A DNA stretch of 64,000 bases from Limiplasma sp031549415 (GCA_031549415.1 JAVBPU010000025.1:1-64000); one strand, 5' to 3'. Positions 31,233 through 41,320 are shown, counted from the stretch's first letter. Translations and numbers: made by a program. Notes: generated by a model from the sequence alone, not told the origin.

Positions 31233-34200
31233 CTACTGGTAATCCGTTAGGTTCACGCTGACCATGCTGCTGACGCCCCGCTCCTCCATGGCCACGCCAA
31301 AGAGGGTGTCACAACGCTCCATGGTGCCCTTGCGGTGGGTGACCACAATGAACTGGGTGTCCCGGCTGAATTCTTTCAGATAATCCGCAAAATAGGTGAT
31401 ATTGGCCTCGTCCAGGGCGGCCTCGATTTCATCCAGAATGCAAAAGGGTGTTGGTTTCAGCATCAGCATGGCAAAAAGAATGGCGATGGCGGTCAGGGCA
31501 CGCTCGCCGCCGCTGAACAGGCTGAGAAGCTGCCGCTTCTTCCCCGGGGGCTGCACGATGATCTCAATGCCGCAGTTCAGCGGGTCCGCAGGGTCGCTTA
31601 ATTGGATCTCCCCATGCCCGCCCCCAAAGAGGCGGGAAAAGGACTGGGCAAAATACTCCTGCAGCAGGTTAAACTGGGACACGAACACCGTTTCCATCCG
31701 CTCCAGCAGCTTTTGGATCAGGTCCTGCAAATCCAGCTTGGCCTGCTCCAAGTCCTCTTTCTGGGCGGTCAGCTGGGTGAACCGCTCGTGCAGCTGGGCG
31801 TATTCCTCGATGGCCCCCACGTTCACCGAGCCCATGCGCCGGATCCGGTCCCGAATCTCCTGGGCCTGGGCCTCCGCCGCCGGTTCGTTAAAAGGCGTTT
31901 CCTTGGCGGTGGAAGCTTCGGCCGCTTCTTTCCCAAGCAGGGTCTCCTGTTCCGGTGTTTTTTTGAGCAGCACAAACTGCTGGTACGCCTCCTGGGCGCC
32001 CGCATAGGTCAGTTCGTAGGTATCCCACAGGCGATCCGTTAGCTGCGTCAAGTCCGCCTTCACCTTTGCCAGGGTCATTTCCTGCCGGTGCAGCCGGTCG
32101 GTTTCCTTGCCCACCATCAGCTGTTCCGCTTCAATCTCATTTTGCAGGTCCTTAAAGGTCCGCTGGGCCGTATCCCGCTGGGCCTCGGTTTCCTCCACCT
32201 GGACCCGGGCATTGGCCACCACCTGCTCTGCCTGGGCAATGAGCACGGCGGAGCTTTCCCGTTCCTTTTCAGCGCTGGCCACACTGGCCAGGGCGGCCTC
32301 CCGCTTTTGCAGCAAGGCTTCCAGCTCCCGCTGGCAGCTTTCGCTGTCCCCCATCAGGCGTTTTTGGTCTCGGCGGATGCGCTCACAGTGGTGCTCCGCT
32401 TCCTGCAGGCGCAGCATGGCGGCGGTCAGCGCCTCCTGGGCGCTTTCCCGCTCCCGGCGCGCGGCATTTAATTGGATGGACAGCTCTTCGGTGCGGGCGT
32501 TCATCTCTTCGGTGCTCATCTGCTCCGCGTCCGTTTGCTGGGCCAGACGTTCCAGCTCGGCGGCGATTCCCTCCAAGCCCTCATTCAGCTGCTGGATGGC
32601 AGCCCGGAGGCTTTGGGCGGTCTCCCGGTGCTGGGCCAGCTCCTGCCCGGCGGCCTGCATGCGCTCCGTATCCCGTACCACCGCAATTTCCTGTTGATGC
32701 AGCGCGTACTGGGCGGCTTCCCGCCTTTCTTTGCTGCCGGCCCGCTGGCCTTCCAGAGTATCCAGGGCGGTCTGCTCCTGCTGCATCTGCTGGGTCTTTT
32801 CAGCCAGCGTTTCTGCCAGCTCCTTCATTTCCCGCTCCCGGCCCAGCAGGTTTTGCGCCTTTTGCTGAATGCTGCCGCCGGTCATGCTGCCGCCGGAGTG
32901 CATCACATCTCCGGCCAAAGTGACCAGACGAAAGGCGTGGTCCCCCGCCCGCATGATGGCGATGCCACTTTCCAAGTCCTGGGCCACCACGGTGCGGCCC
33001 AGCAGGTTTTCAAAGATGGGCCGGTAGGCCGGGTCGAAGCCGCAAAGCTCGCTGGCAACGCCCAGGCAGCCCTTCATAGAAAGCACGTTCCGCTCCCGGC
33101 CGGACAGGGTACGCCCCCGCACGGAGGAGAGCGGCAAAAAAGTGGCCCGGCCCAAATGGTTTTGGCGCAGGTATTCAATCATCTGCTTGGCGTCTGTTTC
33201 GCCGCTGGTGACGATGTTTTGCATGGCTGCGCCCAGGGCCATGTCCATGGCGGTTTCCAGCTCCTTGGGCACTTGCAGCAACATGGCCACCACGCCGTGA
33301 ACGCCTTGCAGGTTCCGCTGCCGGGCATATTGCAAGGCATTTTTCACGGAGTGCTGGTACCCTTCAAAGCCCTCCTGCAGCTCCTTTAAGGTGCGCAGGC
33401 GGGTATCCATCGCCCTGGCGCTTTGGGCGGCCTCCTGCAGCGCTTTCTGTTTTTCTAAAATGCCCGCCAGCATGGCTTTCGTATCCGCTTCCAAGGCCTC
33501 GGCATCCGTTTTTAGCGCTTCATAGCGGGCTTGCTCGGCTTGCTTGTTTTTCTCCGCCGCTTCCAGGGCGGCGGCCAGCAGCCGTTCCTTCTCCTGCCCC
33601 TGGGCCAGCTCTTGGGTAAGCTCCTGCAAACGCGCGGTCATTTGCTGTTGCATGGCAGTTTGGCGGGCCTGGGCCGTGCGCACGTTTTGCATGCGGTTCA
33701 TGTTCTCCATGATGGAGGTTTTGTGCGCGGTCAACTGATCCTCCCAGGCCTGGGCGGCGGCGCTGCTGGTTTCATGGTCCTTTTTCCGGTCCCCCAGGGT
33801 GGCTTCCGCCGCGTCCCGCTGGGCGCCCGCCTCGGAAAGGCCGCCGTCCGACTGGGTCATGGTCGCTTCAATCAGCGCCATCCGCGCGCGGACAGCCTCC
33901 GCTTCCCCTGCCAGCCGTTCCGCCGTCTCCGCCCCATGGCGCAGCCGGTTCTCCACTGAGGCGGCGTCCTCCCGGCTACGGTGCAGCAGCTCATTCTTTT
34001 CCAGCAGGGTGGCATGGGCCTCGCTTAACGCTTTTTGCAACGCTTCCACATGGGCCTCGGCCTGGTCCCGGTCTGCGGCCACCTGGGTCAGCCGCGCCCC
34101 TGCCTCCACCAAGGCGTCCTTGATGGACAAAAGGGTCTGCTCCATGGTTTCTTCCTTGGCGTGCAGCTGGTCATGCCGCCGCAAAAACAGCGCCACGTCC

Positions 34201-34874
34201 AGCTCCTTGAGTTGCTCGGACAGGGCCAAAAACTCCTTGGCCACCTCCGCCTGCTTTTCCAGAGGCCCCAGATGGTTCTGCAATTCCTCCAGCACGTCCA
34301 GTACCCGGCGCAGGTTTTCGTCCGCGCGGCCCAAGCGGGTCTCGGCCTCTTCCTTGCGGGTGCGGAAGCGGCTGATGCCCGCCGCTTCCTCAAACACGGC
34401 CCGGCGGTCCTCGCCCCGCTGGCTCAAAATCTCGTCAATCCGGCCCTGGCCAATGATGGAATAGCCTTCCTTGCCCACGCCGGTATCCCGAAAAAGGTCC
34501 ACGATGTCCTTTAAGCGGCATGTGGCCCCATTCATTTGGTATTCGCTCTCCCCGCTGCGGTAGACCCGGCGGGTCAAGGACACCTCGGCAAACTCCACCG
34601 GGAGCTGGCCGTCGGCATTATCAAACACGAGGGTAACCTCGCAATAATTCATGGGTTTTTTGGTCTGGGTACCGTTGAAAATCACATCCGCCATGCTGTT
34701 GCCGCGCAGAATCTTGGCGCTCTGCTCGCCCAGCACCCAGCGCACCGCGTCGCTGATGTTGCTTTTCCCGCTGCCGTTGGGCCCCACAATCCCCGTCACG
34801 TTTTGGGGGAACACGATTTCCGTGCGCTTGGCAAAGGATTTAAAGCCATAGATTTCCAGTTTGGTGAGCCGCAT
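31233..34874 (-). CDS. smc: Chromosome segregation ATPase SMC
   Basis: A 1213-residue SMC protein, the core of the bacterial condensin that loops and compacts the chromosome. Head N part: MRLTKLEIYGFKSFAKRT with Walker A GPNGSGKSNISDAVRWVLG (about 31-49). Two long coiled-coil arms flank a hinge at about 510-640 (GVHGVVAMLLQVP; GGSMTGGSIQQK). Head C part has the signature LLSLFSGGERALTAIA (about 1115) and Walker B CILDEIEAALDEAN. The length is usual. The operon place rnc-smc-ftsY is the standard Bacillota order. Confidence 0.97.
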   Translation of the reverse strand: MRLTKLEIYGFKSFAKRTEIVFPQNVTGIVGPNGSGKSNISDAVRWVLGEQSAKILRGNSMADVIFNGTQTKKPMNYCEVTLVFDNADGQLPVEFAEVSLTRRVYRSGESEYQMNGATCRLKDIVDLFRDTGVGKEGYSIIGQGRIDEILSQRGEDRRAVFEEAAGISRFRTRKEEAETRLGRADENLRRVLDVLEELQNHLGPLEKQAEVAKEFLALSEQLKELDVALFLRRHDQLHAKEETMEQTLLSIKDALVEAGARLTQVAADRDQAEAHVEALQKALSEAHATLLEKNELLHRSREDAASVENRLRHGAETAERLAGEAEAVRARMALIEATMTQSDGGLSEAGAQRDAAEATLGDRKKDHETSSAAAQAWEDQLTAHKTSIMENMNRMQNVRTAQARQTAMQQQMTARLQELTQELAQGQEKERLLAAALEAAEKNKQAEQARYEALKTDAEALEADTKAMLAGILEKQKALQEAAQSARAMDTRLRTLKELQEGFEGYQHSVKNALQYARQRNLQGVHGVVAMLLQVPKELETAMDMALGAAMQNIVTSGETDAKQMIEYLRQNHLGRATFLPLSSVRGRTLSGRERNVLSMKGCLGVASELCGFDPAYRPIFENLLGRTVVAQDLESGIAIMRAGDHAFRLVTLAGDVMHSGGSMTGGSIQQKAQNLLGREREMKELAETLAEKTQQMQQEQTALDTLEGQRAGSKERREAAQYALHQQEIAVVRDTERMQAAGQELAQHRETAQSLRAAIQQLNEGLEGIAAELERLAQQTDAEQMSTEEMNARTEELSIQLNAARRERESAQEALTAAMLRLQEAEHHCERIRRDQKRLMGDSESCQRELEALLQKREAALASVASAEKERESSAVLIAQAEQVVANARVQVEETEAQRDTAQRTFKDLQNEIEAEQLMVGKETDRLHRQEMTLAKVKADLTQLTDRLWDTYELTYAGAQEAYQQFVLLKKTPEQETLLGKEAAEASTAKETPFNEPAAEAQAQEIRDRIRRMGSVNVGAIEEYAQLHERFTQLTAQKEDLEQAKLDLQDLIQKLLERMETVFVSQFNLLQEYFAQSFSRLFGGGHGEIQLSDPADPLNCGIEIIVQPPGKKRQLLSLFSGGERALTAIAILFAMLMLKPTPFCILDEIEAALDEANITYFADYLKEFSRDTQFIVVTHRKGTMERCDTLFGVAMEERGVSSMVSVNLTDYQ

Positions 34875-34884
34875 CCTCTGCCCC

Positions 34885-35556
34885 CTATCTTTGGTGATAC
34901 GCCGCCAGCGCGGCCTTGGCGGCGGCCTGCTCCGCCGCTTTTTTGCTGCTGCCCTCGCCTGTGGCCACGGGCTGGCTTAGCACACTGACCTGGGCCACGA
35001 AGTGCTTGTCATGGTCCGGGCCAGACTCCTCAATGATGGTATACTCCGGCAATGCCATCTCCTGGGCTTGGGTATAGGCCTGCAGCAAGCCTTTGTCGTC
35101 CCCTCCCCGAAGGGTGTACAGGGTTTCCTCTGCTTGGTATAGGCGCAAAACGACCCCCCGCACCGCCTCCATGCCCCCGTCCAGGTAGATGGCGGCCAGC
35201 ACCGCTTCCAGCGCGTCCGCCAAAATGGAGGGTTTGCTGCGGCCCATGGTCTGTTCCTCGCCATGGCCCATGCGAAGAGCTTCGCCCAGGCTGAGCGACT
35301 GGGCCAGGTGGCAGAGGGTGTCCTCACAAACCAAGGCGGCCCGCCGGGCGGTCAGTTCCCCTTCCTGCTCCTGGGGGTACTTCTGGTAGAGCATCTCGCT
35401 GATGCAGAATTCCAGCACCGCATCGCCCAAAAACTCCAGCCTCTGGTTGTCCTGCCCTTGCTTTACGGAAGGATGGGTCAGCGCCCGGATGAGCAGGCTG
35501 CCCTCCAAAAAGGCGTACCCCAGTTTTTGTTCTAAAGGCTGTTGTGCCTTGCCCAT
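34885..35556 (-). CDS. rnc: Ribonuclease III
   Basis: A 223-residue RNase III that cuts double-stranded RNA, including rRNA precursors. The catalytic signature is QRLEFLGDAVLEFCIS (about 42-57); a second acidic cluster ADALEAVLAAIYLDGG holds the other metal ligands, and a double-stranded RNA binding domain ends the protein (GEGSSKKAAEQAAAKAAL). The start MGKAQQPLEQ at 35556 follows AAGGGAGACTGGCGC; the 32-codon in-frame extension upstream is unsupported. It is ten bases before smc. Confidence 0.95.
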   Translation of the reverse strand: MGKAQQPLEQKLGYAFLEGSLLIRALTHPSVKQGQDNQRLEFLGDAVLEFCISEMLYQKYPQEQEGELTARRAALVCEDTLCHLAQSLSLGEALRMGHGEEQTMGRSKPSILADALEAVLAAIYLDGGMEAVRGVVLRLYQAEETLYTLRGGDDKGLLQAYTQAQEMALPEYTIIEESGPDHDKHFVAQVSVLSQPVATGEGSSKKAAEQAAAKAALAAYHQR

Positions 35557-35670
35557 GCGCCAGTCTCCCTTGCGTGAAAATGCGGGAAAGAAAATCCAAA
35601 ACGGACGCAGCGGGCGGCCGAGGCCACCCGCCGGGTCGTCGCTTACTGCCAAAAATTTCTCAAAAATCGT

Positions 35671-35898
35671 TTACTGGTGCTTCTCGATATACTCCACCAC
35701 ATCGCCAACGGTTTTCAGGCTGAGGATGACCTCGTCCTCCACCTCTACGCCGAATTCGCTTTCCAGTTCCAAAATCATGACCATGATGTTGGCGCTATCC
35801 GCTTTTAAGTCTTCCACCAGGCGGCTTTCCCGGGTGATGGCTGCGGGGTCCGCCTGCAGCTGCGCGGCGATCATGCCTTTCACTTTGTCAAATACCAT
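35671..35898 (-). CDS. acpP: Acyl carrier protein
   Basis: A 75-residue acyl carrier protein, carrying fatty-acyl chains on a phosphopantetheine attached to the Ser of the DSL-like motif. Here the motif is ADSANI rather than GADSLD; Asp-Ser is kept but the Leu is Ala, a mild departure. The remaining acidic helices (VMILELESEFGVEVEDEVI) are typical. The start follows AAGGAGGGCGTTCTTC; the longer in-frame start has no site. It lies between plsX and rnc, but fabD and fabG, usual in between, are absent. Confidence 0.9.
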   Translation of the reverse strand: MVFDKVKGMIAAQLQADPAAITRESRLVEDLKADSANIMVMILELESEFGVEVEDEVILSLKTVGDVVEYIEKHQ

Positions 35899-35951
35899 GA
35901 AGAACGCCCTCCTTGTTTTCTCGAATGATTGCAAATGACCTGTTTTTTTAT

Positions 35952-36974
35952 CTATTCGGAAGCTTTTTCCGTACAGACCAGCTGTTTTTCAATGCTGCCC
36001 ACCACATCCGCCTCCACCATTTTCACCGCCTGCCCAATGGCGCAAGCAATGGCATGGCCGTTGGAGGAGCCATGGGCCTTGATCACATTGCCCCGGACGC
36101 CCAGCAAGGGTGCGCCGCCCACCTCGTGGTAATCCATGGTTTTGGCCACCCGCCGAAAAGCGGGCTTTGCCAGCAGGCCGCCGATCTTGCTGCGGGTGTC
36201 GGACATGATTTCCTTCTTGATGATGCCCATCAAGGTGCCCGCCACGCCCTCCATGAACTTGAGGATCACATTGCCCACAAAGCCATCGCAGACGATGACG
36301 TCCGCCGCGTCCCGGGTGATCTCCCGGGCTTCTACGTTGCCCACAAAGTGAAGCGGAGCCTTTTCCAACAGCGCATAGGCGTCCTTGGTGAGGACGCAGC
36401 CTTTTTCCGCCTCCGCGCCATTGTTCACCAGCCCCACCCGGGGGGTTTCCATCCCCCGGACGCCTTGCATATAGGCGGTGCCCATTTGCGCAAACTGAAC
36501 CAGCCATTCCGGGCGGCAGTCCACGTTGGCGCCGCAGTCGATGAGCAAAAAGAAGCCTTTGCCATTGGGCATGAGGGGGGCCAGGGCCGGGCGCTCGATG
36601 CCGGGGATGCGCCCCAGGCGGAACATGCCCCCCGCCAACACCGCGCCGGTGCTGCCCGCGGACACGAAGGCATCCACGGTTCTGTCCTTTAGCTTGAGCA
36701 TGCCGTCCACGATGGCGCTGGCCTTTTTCTTGCGCACGGCCATCACCGGGGCTTCACAGTTTTCAATCAGCTCCGGGCAGTCGGTGAGCCTAGCCCGCTC
36801 CCGCAGGTCAGGCGCTGCCCCCGCAAACACCCGGTCCACCTCTTGCTGCACAGCCTGCAGAGGCCCGGCCAACTCTAGGGTGAGGCCGGGGTATTTTTGC
36901 AGGGCTTCCAAGGCCCCTTCCACCACGGCGGCGGGGGCGTTGTCCCCACCCATGGCGTCCAAATAAATCTTCAT
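35952..36974 (-). CDS. plsX: Phosphate acyltransferase PlsX
   Basis: A 340-residue PlsX, converting acyl-ACP to acyl-phosphate for phosphatidic acid synthesis. It begins MKIYLDAMGGDNAP, the conserved N-terminus, and has ASAIVDGMLKLKDRTVDAFVSAGSTGAVL, GFFLLIDCGANVDCRPEWLVQFAQMG, and CDGFVGNVILKFMEG. The ATG at 36974 is chosen on family grounds, although the best-spaced purine stretch precedes the ATG nine codons earlier (37001). It works with the acyl carrier protein encoded next. Peripheral membrane enzyme. Confidence 0.95.
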   Translation of the reverse strand: MKIYLDAMGGDNAPAAVVEGALEALQKYPGLTLELAGPLQAVQQEVDRVFAGAAPDLRERARLTDCPELIENCEAPVMAVRKKKASAIVDGMLKLKDRTVDAFVSAGSTGAVLAGGMFRLGRIPGIERPALAPLMPNGKGFFLLIDCGANVDCRPEWLVQFAQMGTAYMQGVRGMETPRVGLVNNGAEAEKGCVLTKDAYALLEKAPLHFVGNVEAREITRDAADVIVCDGFVGNVILKFMEGVAGTLMGIIKKEIMSDTRSKIGGLLAKPAFRRVAKTMDYHEVGGAPLLGVRGNVIKAHGSSNGHAIACAIGQAVKMVEADVVGSIEKQLVCTEKASE

Positions 36975-37022
36975 GGGGTCACCGCTTTCCTGTTCCTTCA
37001 TCCATCCTCAGACAGTCTTTTG

Positions 37023-40000
37023 TTATTTGATCTCAATACCGTAGATGGCCCCGGTGTCCTTGCCGGTGGTGCCAATGACCATCATGTTTTTGTACACTGC
37101 GGGCGAAGCCACGATCTCGCCTTCCAGCTTTAACGTATTCACGATTTTGCCGGTTTTGCCTTCCAGCAGATGGACGTTTCCATCGCTTTCCGCCTGCACA
37201 ATCCAGGCCTCTCCCTGGTCGTTATACACGGCCACCGGGCTGGACTGGGAGCCTGTGGTCAGCGGCGTGGTCCAGGCCACAGTGCCATCCGCCTTTTCCA
37301 GGGCGATGACCACGCCACCCTTTTCGCCGTTGCTGGCGGTGAAGATCACCAGATCCTCCAAGGCATTTTGGCCCACCACAGGGCTGGCGATACAGCCGAT
37401 CTCAAATTCCGTGGTATAGGCAAGGTCTGGCACCACATATTCCCAATCCTGCTTGCCTGTGAGGCCGTCGATGCGGCGAATGGTGCAAACGCCTTTTTTG
37501 CCTTGGTGCAGCAAGGTATTGGCCGTGTACAGGGCCAGGGTCTGGCTGTCCCCTTCAAAGTCCAGGGCCGGGGTGGCTTTGACGCTGTCCCCTGTTTTGA
37601 TGGCCCAGACGGTCGTCAGGGTATTGGCGTCCACACATTGCAGCACGCCGGTATCGTCCACATAATAGATGTAGTTGCTGTACATGGCCACGCTGGCGTG
37701 AATGATGGTTTCCTTCTTGTCCTGCTTGGAGGCGAGGGTTTTGTATCGCTGAATGGCGGGCTTCATGGACAGGGCGCCGGCCTCGTTGTCAAAATTCTCG
37801 TTCAGCTCCATGGTATACAGCACGCCGTTTTGCCCGCCCAGGACCATGCTTAGATACTTCTTTTCGTTCACATACTTGTGTTCAAATAGCGCCGCGCCGC
37901 TGGCCCCGCTATAGTTGCTGCTGGCGGCCTTGTCTTTACCCTCTAGCAGATAGAGCTCCTTGCTGTTGATGAGGTTATACAGGTGATACCCATTGGGCAC
38001 CTGTTTGGTGGCCAGGTTGCTGTGGCTTTGGCCCACGCCCACCAAGGGCGTTCCGTTGGTAGCCACCGACACGCCGCCGCCGCTGGGGGCGCCCATGTCG
38101 ATGGGTTCGCGGGTGGGCTTGCCGTCGCTTAGATCCAGGAAGTAGAGCAGCCCGTCCTGCCCGCCCAAGATCACTTCTTTCAAGGCCAGCACATTGCGCT
38201 TCTCATCATTCAGGTTCATGAGGCCTCTGGCTTCGGTGTACCATTTGATGATGGCGGGTTGGCCAGGCCAGCCGACGCCATAGACGGTGGCTTTGCTCAG
38301 CTTTTTGCTGCCCACGGGCGCCTTCCACACCTGGGCCAAGGTCTGGTCCTGTACGTCCACTGTGCCAAAGGCGGCGTTTTGACGGAAGGGGCCGCCTCTA
38401 AAGGTGAAGATGCCGCCCTCCCACACCGCGTAGCTGTATGGATTCAAAAGGGAAATGGGCAATGTTCGGCTAAAGGACTCCGCTGTCTTGGTTTCATTGT
38501 AAATGGTCTTTTTCAGGCCAATCTCAGACGGTTGAGCGCTGGCATCCGCCGCTGCTGCCAGAGCGGGCAGCGGCTTGGGCGCCGGGGTGGCGGCGGGAGC
38601 TTCCGGCTTGGGCGTTTCCTTCGCCACCTGTTCCTGTGGAGGCTCCGCATCCGCGCCAGCATTGGCGGCCACCGCAAGGTCCTCGCCCCCGGCGTCTGCC
38701 GTTTCTTCCTCTCCGGTCTCTTCTCCGCCTGCCTCTTCCTCGGTCCCCTCTTCGCCTTCCGCTTCCATGCCCGCCTTGGCGGAGGTTTCCGCCAGGGGTT
38801 CGCTGAACTCCACATGGACTCCGTAGTCAGAAGGGGCGAATCCGATATCGCTGGCAGTCTGGTACTGCAAGGTATAGTTTCCTTCATAGGCCGCGTCCAC
38901 CTCGGCGGTCAAGTCCCAAGCGAGGCTTTCGCTGGACTCCTCCACTTTGCCGGTTTCGCTGGCGCCGTCGCTTAAACTGTAGGTGGCCACCGCCGTTTCG
39001 TAGGAGTCCACCACGCGGATGGCCACAACGTCCGGGCTGGTTTGCACGGTAAAATGGATGGCAGCCGGAACAGCGCCCTCGGTGGTATCGCAGTCAAAGC
39101 TGCTGATGGGCGGCAGGGCCGCCACCGGAGCGGCAATATGCAGGGTGGAGGCCAGCAGCACACCCTCGTCCCAGGTGCCATCCTTCAGCTTGGTTTGCAC
39201 GGTCAGGGGCCCGGTGTACGCTTGTTCCATGGTATACTTGAGGGACCAAAGCAATCCCTTGCTGTTCTTGGCGATTCTGTTCTCCGCGCCGACTCCATTG
39301 AGGGTGTCTTCCTCTGTGAAGGCCTTTTCAAACAAGACGGCGCCGTCCTTGTCCAAAAAGCGCAGGTCCGTCACGGCGTTAGAAGTCTGCACGCTAAAAA
39401 CCAGCTCCGTAGGCGCGGTGCCATCCGTGGGGGTGACGGTAAAGCCGGTGATGCGGATATCTTCCGGGAAAACCATACCCTTCACTTGACCAAAGGCCCC
39501 TGTGAGGGTATTTTTCAATCCAGCCAGGGTACCGGTGATGCCACCGGCGTCCGCGCTGCCCCAATTGGGCAGGCAGATGCCTGCCAGCGCCACGCCCACC
39601 ACCAACAGAAGAATCACGATAGGGGTCAGGCAGCCTCTGCGGCGACGGGGAATATCCTCCTCGCCATCCTCCTCAAAATCATACGGGGGCCTGCGCACAG
39701 AGGCGGGAGGCTTGCGGCGGCCATTGCCGTCCATCTCCCGACGGGCGGGGGCATAGCGTTCGCTGTCCTCTTCATAGGCCATACGTCCGCCAGGCGCGGC
39801 CTGTTTGCCGCGAACCGGGGCCGGGCCTTCGCCCTCCCGCAGGGGCCTGCGGGCCGGCGCACCCTCATACCCATCGGGGCGGCGAGGGCCTTCCTGGGGC
39901 CGGGGGGGCCTCTGTCCCATAGGACGCTCTCCCATCGGGCGGTCTCCCATCGGACGCTCTCCCATGGGCCGTTCTCCTTGCGGGCGAGGGCCTGGTCCAC

Positions 40001-41054
40001 CCTGGGGCCGGGGCCCGGGCCTGGGGCCGCCAGGCATCCCGGCAGGGGTTGCGCCTTGAGGCCGAGGCTGCCCAGGAGCACCCTGGGGCCGGGGGCGCGG
40101 CGGCATTCCCTCCGGACGGACGGGCCTACCTCTGTCCGCCTCTGGCCCAGGGCCCCTCTCCTCCATTAAGCGGTCCCGGGTTTGCCGGGCCCGATCCCCT
40201 ACAGAGAGGCCTTCTTCATTTTCATCAGGCAGCACGCCCACCTGGTCCCGGCGCAAGGGTGCGCCGCTGCTGGGCATGGCGGTACGGGCGCCGGTATACC
40301 GCTCCCCGGGCACCGCCGGACGGCGGGCGGGACGCGCTTCTTCGGCCTCTTCCCCCCGATTGGGTTCCAGGCCAGGGCCAAACCCTTGGTTGGCGGGGCG
40401 GGGCGTAGGTTGAATGGCACCAGGCTTTAAGGGGGGCAGCTCCACAGGGGGGCTGTCCTGCCACGGAGCGGCCATAGATGGAACTGGGGAAGGGGCCGAA
40501 GCTGCTGGCGCGGCAGGGCGGTCTTCAAAAGACCTTTGCTCCTCCGGGCCTTGATAGCGGGCCGCCCGGCCTGCGCGCCTGGAACGGGGGGCTTCCTCAG
40601 CCGGTGGCGCGGCGAAAGAGGGCGCCGCGTCTCCGCGGGAGGGTGCCATGGAAGGGGCGGAAAGGCCCTCGCCACGGTCCACTGTTTTCCGCTTGTTCAC
40701 CATTTGCGTTGCTAGAAGGGGCGTGCCAATACGGGTGGGGGCATCCTCCCCCTGCCGCAAAAAGTCCTCGTCCGGTTCCATGGCTTGGGAGGCTGCATAG
40801 AGGGGCACGCCTCCCTGCTGCATTTCCGCGCCATAGGGAGCCGGTTCATCCGTCAAGAAAGAAGGCCTTTCCGCACCGCTTGGCCTGCGCCACGCCGAAT
40901 AATCCTCTGGCGAATCCCCTGCGGAAGCAAGGGCTGCCGGATCATCGTAGGGCGCAAACGGGTCCGGCCGCTGCCAAGTGTTTTGGCCGCCGCTTTGTTT
41001 TCCATCGCCCCTGCGTTCATCTTGCTTCGGATTGTTTCTGTAAAAATCACTCAA
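37023..41054 (-). CDS. Giant membrane protein: disordered Pro-rich cytoplasmic part plus PQQ-like beta-propeller
   Basis: Not assigned to a named family. It has 1343 residues. About 470 residues are low-complexity (Pro, Arg, Gly, Ala, Glu), including tandem ERPMG/DRPMG/QRP units at about 361-383. A basic stretch RRRR then meets one transmembrane helix (about 476-496, TPIVILLLVVGVALAGI). Two Ig-like regions follow (about 520-740), then an acidic Glu/Ala-rich linker (about 760-830), and a C-terminal propeller with repeated YYVDDTGVLQCVD, LAVSQ-like and IYGIE blades as in PQQ-binding or YncE-like proteins. It starts with TTG behind AAGGAG. It leads the plsX operon or is just upstream of it. The outside propeller plus long inside tail suggests a wall or division-linked sensor or scaffold, which is inference. 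Confidence 0.7.
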   Translation of the reverse strand: MSDFYRNNPKQDERRGDGKQSGGQNTWQRPDPFAPYDDPAALASAGDSPEDYSAWRRPSGAERPSFLTDEPAPYGAEMQQGGVPLYAASQAMEPDEDFLRQGEDAPTRIGTPLLATQMVNKRKTVDRGEGLSAPSMAPSRGDAAPSFAAPPAEEAPRSRRAGRAARYQGPEEQRSFEDRPAAPAASAPSPVPSMAAPWQDSPPVELPPLKPGAIQPTPRPANQGFGPGLEPNRGEEAEEARPARRPAVPGERYTGARTAMPSSGAPLRRDQVGVLPDENEEGLSVGDRARQTRDRLMEERGPGPEADRGRPVRPEGMPPRPRPQGAPGQPRPQGATPAGMPGGPRPGPRPQGGPGPRPQGERPMGERPMGDRPMGERPMGQRPPRPQEGPRRPDGYEGAPARRPLREGEGPAPVRGKQAAPGGRMAYEEDSERYAPARREMDGNGRRKPPASVRRPPYDFEEDGEEDIPRRRRGCLTPIVILLLVVGVALAGICLPNWGSADAGGITGTLAGLKNTLTGAFGQVKGMVFPEDIRITGFTVTPTDGTAPTELVFSVQTSNAVTDLRFLDKDGAVLFEKAFTEEDTLNGVGAENRIAKNSKGLLWSLKYTMEQAYTGPLTVQTKLKDGTWDEGVLLASTLHIAAPVAALPPISSFDCDTTEGAVPAAIHFTVQTSPDVVAIRVVDSYETAVATYSLSDGASETGKVEESSESLAWDLTAEVDAAYEGNYTLQYQTASDIGFAPSDYGVHVEFSEPLAETSAKAGMEAEGEEGTEEEAGGEETGEEETADAGGEDLAVAANAGADAEPPQEQVAKETPKPEAPAATPAPKPLPALAAAADASAQPSEIGLKKTIYNETKTAESFSRTLPISLLNPYSYAVWEGGIFTFRGGPFRQNAAFGTVDVQDQTLAQVWKAPVGSKKLSKATVYGVGWPGQPAIIKWYTEARGLMNLNDEKRNVLALKEVILGGQDGLLYFLDLSDGKPTREPIDMGAPSGGGVSVATNGTPLVGVGQSHSNLATKQVPNGYHLYNLINSKELYLLEGKDKAASSNYSGASGAALFEHKYVNEKKYLSMVLGGQNGVLYTMELNENFDNEAGALSMKPAIQRYKTLASKQDKKETIIHASVAMYSNYIYYVDDTGVLQCVDANTLTTVWAIKTGDSVKATPALDFEGDSQTLALYTANTLLHQGKKGVCTIRRIDGLTGKQDWEYVVPDLAYTTEFEIGCIASPVVGQNALEDLVIFTASNGEKGGVVIALEKADGTVAWTTPLTTGSQSSPVAVYNDQGEAWIVQAESDGNVHLLEGKTGKIVNTLKLEGEIVASPAVYKNMMVIGTTGKDTGAIYGIEIK

Positions 41055-41176
41055 AATCGTGCACTCCTTATCCTTGGTTTCCTATGGGGAACGCCCACAG
41101 CAGGAGGGGCAGAAAGGGCGATACGCCCGCAATCACAATCAGAAAAAGCAAATGAATACAACACATACCACTTTTT

Positions 41177-41205
41177 ATTATACCAAGAATCGCGCAAGTT
41201 CACAA
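41177..41205 (-). promoter_or_regulatory. Promoter of the giant propeller gene and possibly the plsX operon
   Basis: On the minus strand TTGTGA, 17-base spacer, TATAAT, leaving a leader of roughly 115 bases before the TTG start. The leader has a GGGCG/CGCCC hairpin. No second promoter of this quality was seen in front of plsX. Confidence 0.65.
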
Positions 41206-41295
41206 GACCCTTTTGTCCTTGGCTTCTCGCTTCCCTTCCGCTGCCTGCCACTGCCCGCGATGAACCCTTCTGCCGCCGCTAGCAAAGGAACTACA

Positions 41296-41320
41296 CAAAA
41301 ACCAGCAGGGCATTCCTGGT
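41296..41320 (-). terminator. Terminator of the rpsB-to-RNA-methyltransferase operon
   Basis: On the minus strand ACCAG...CTGGT stem followed by TTTTTGTG, about 110 bases after the stop at 41432. The stem is short (5 bp plus inner pairs). The rest of 41206-41431 holds no gene. Confidence 0.55.

Noticed and set aside
35557..35652. N-terminal extension of RNase III
   Set aside because: No ribosome site, and the family start fits MGKAQQPLEQ at 35556.
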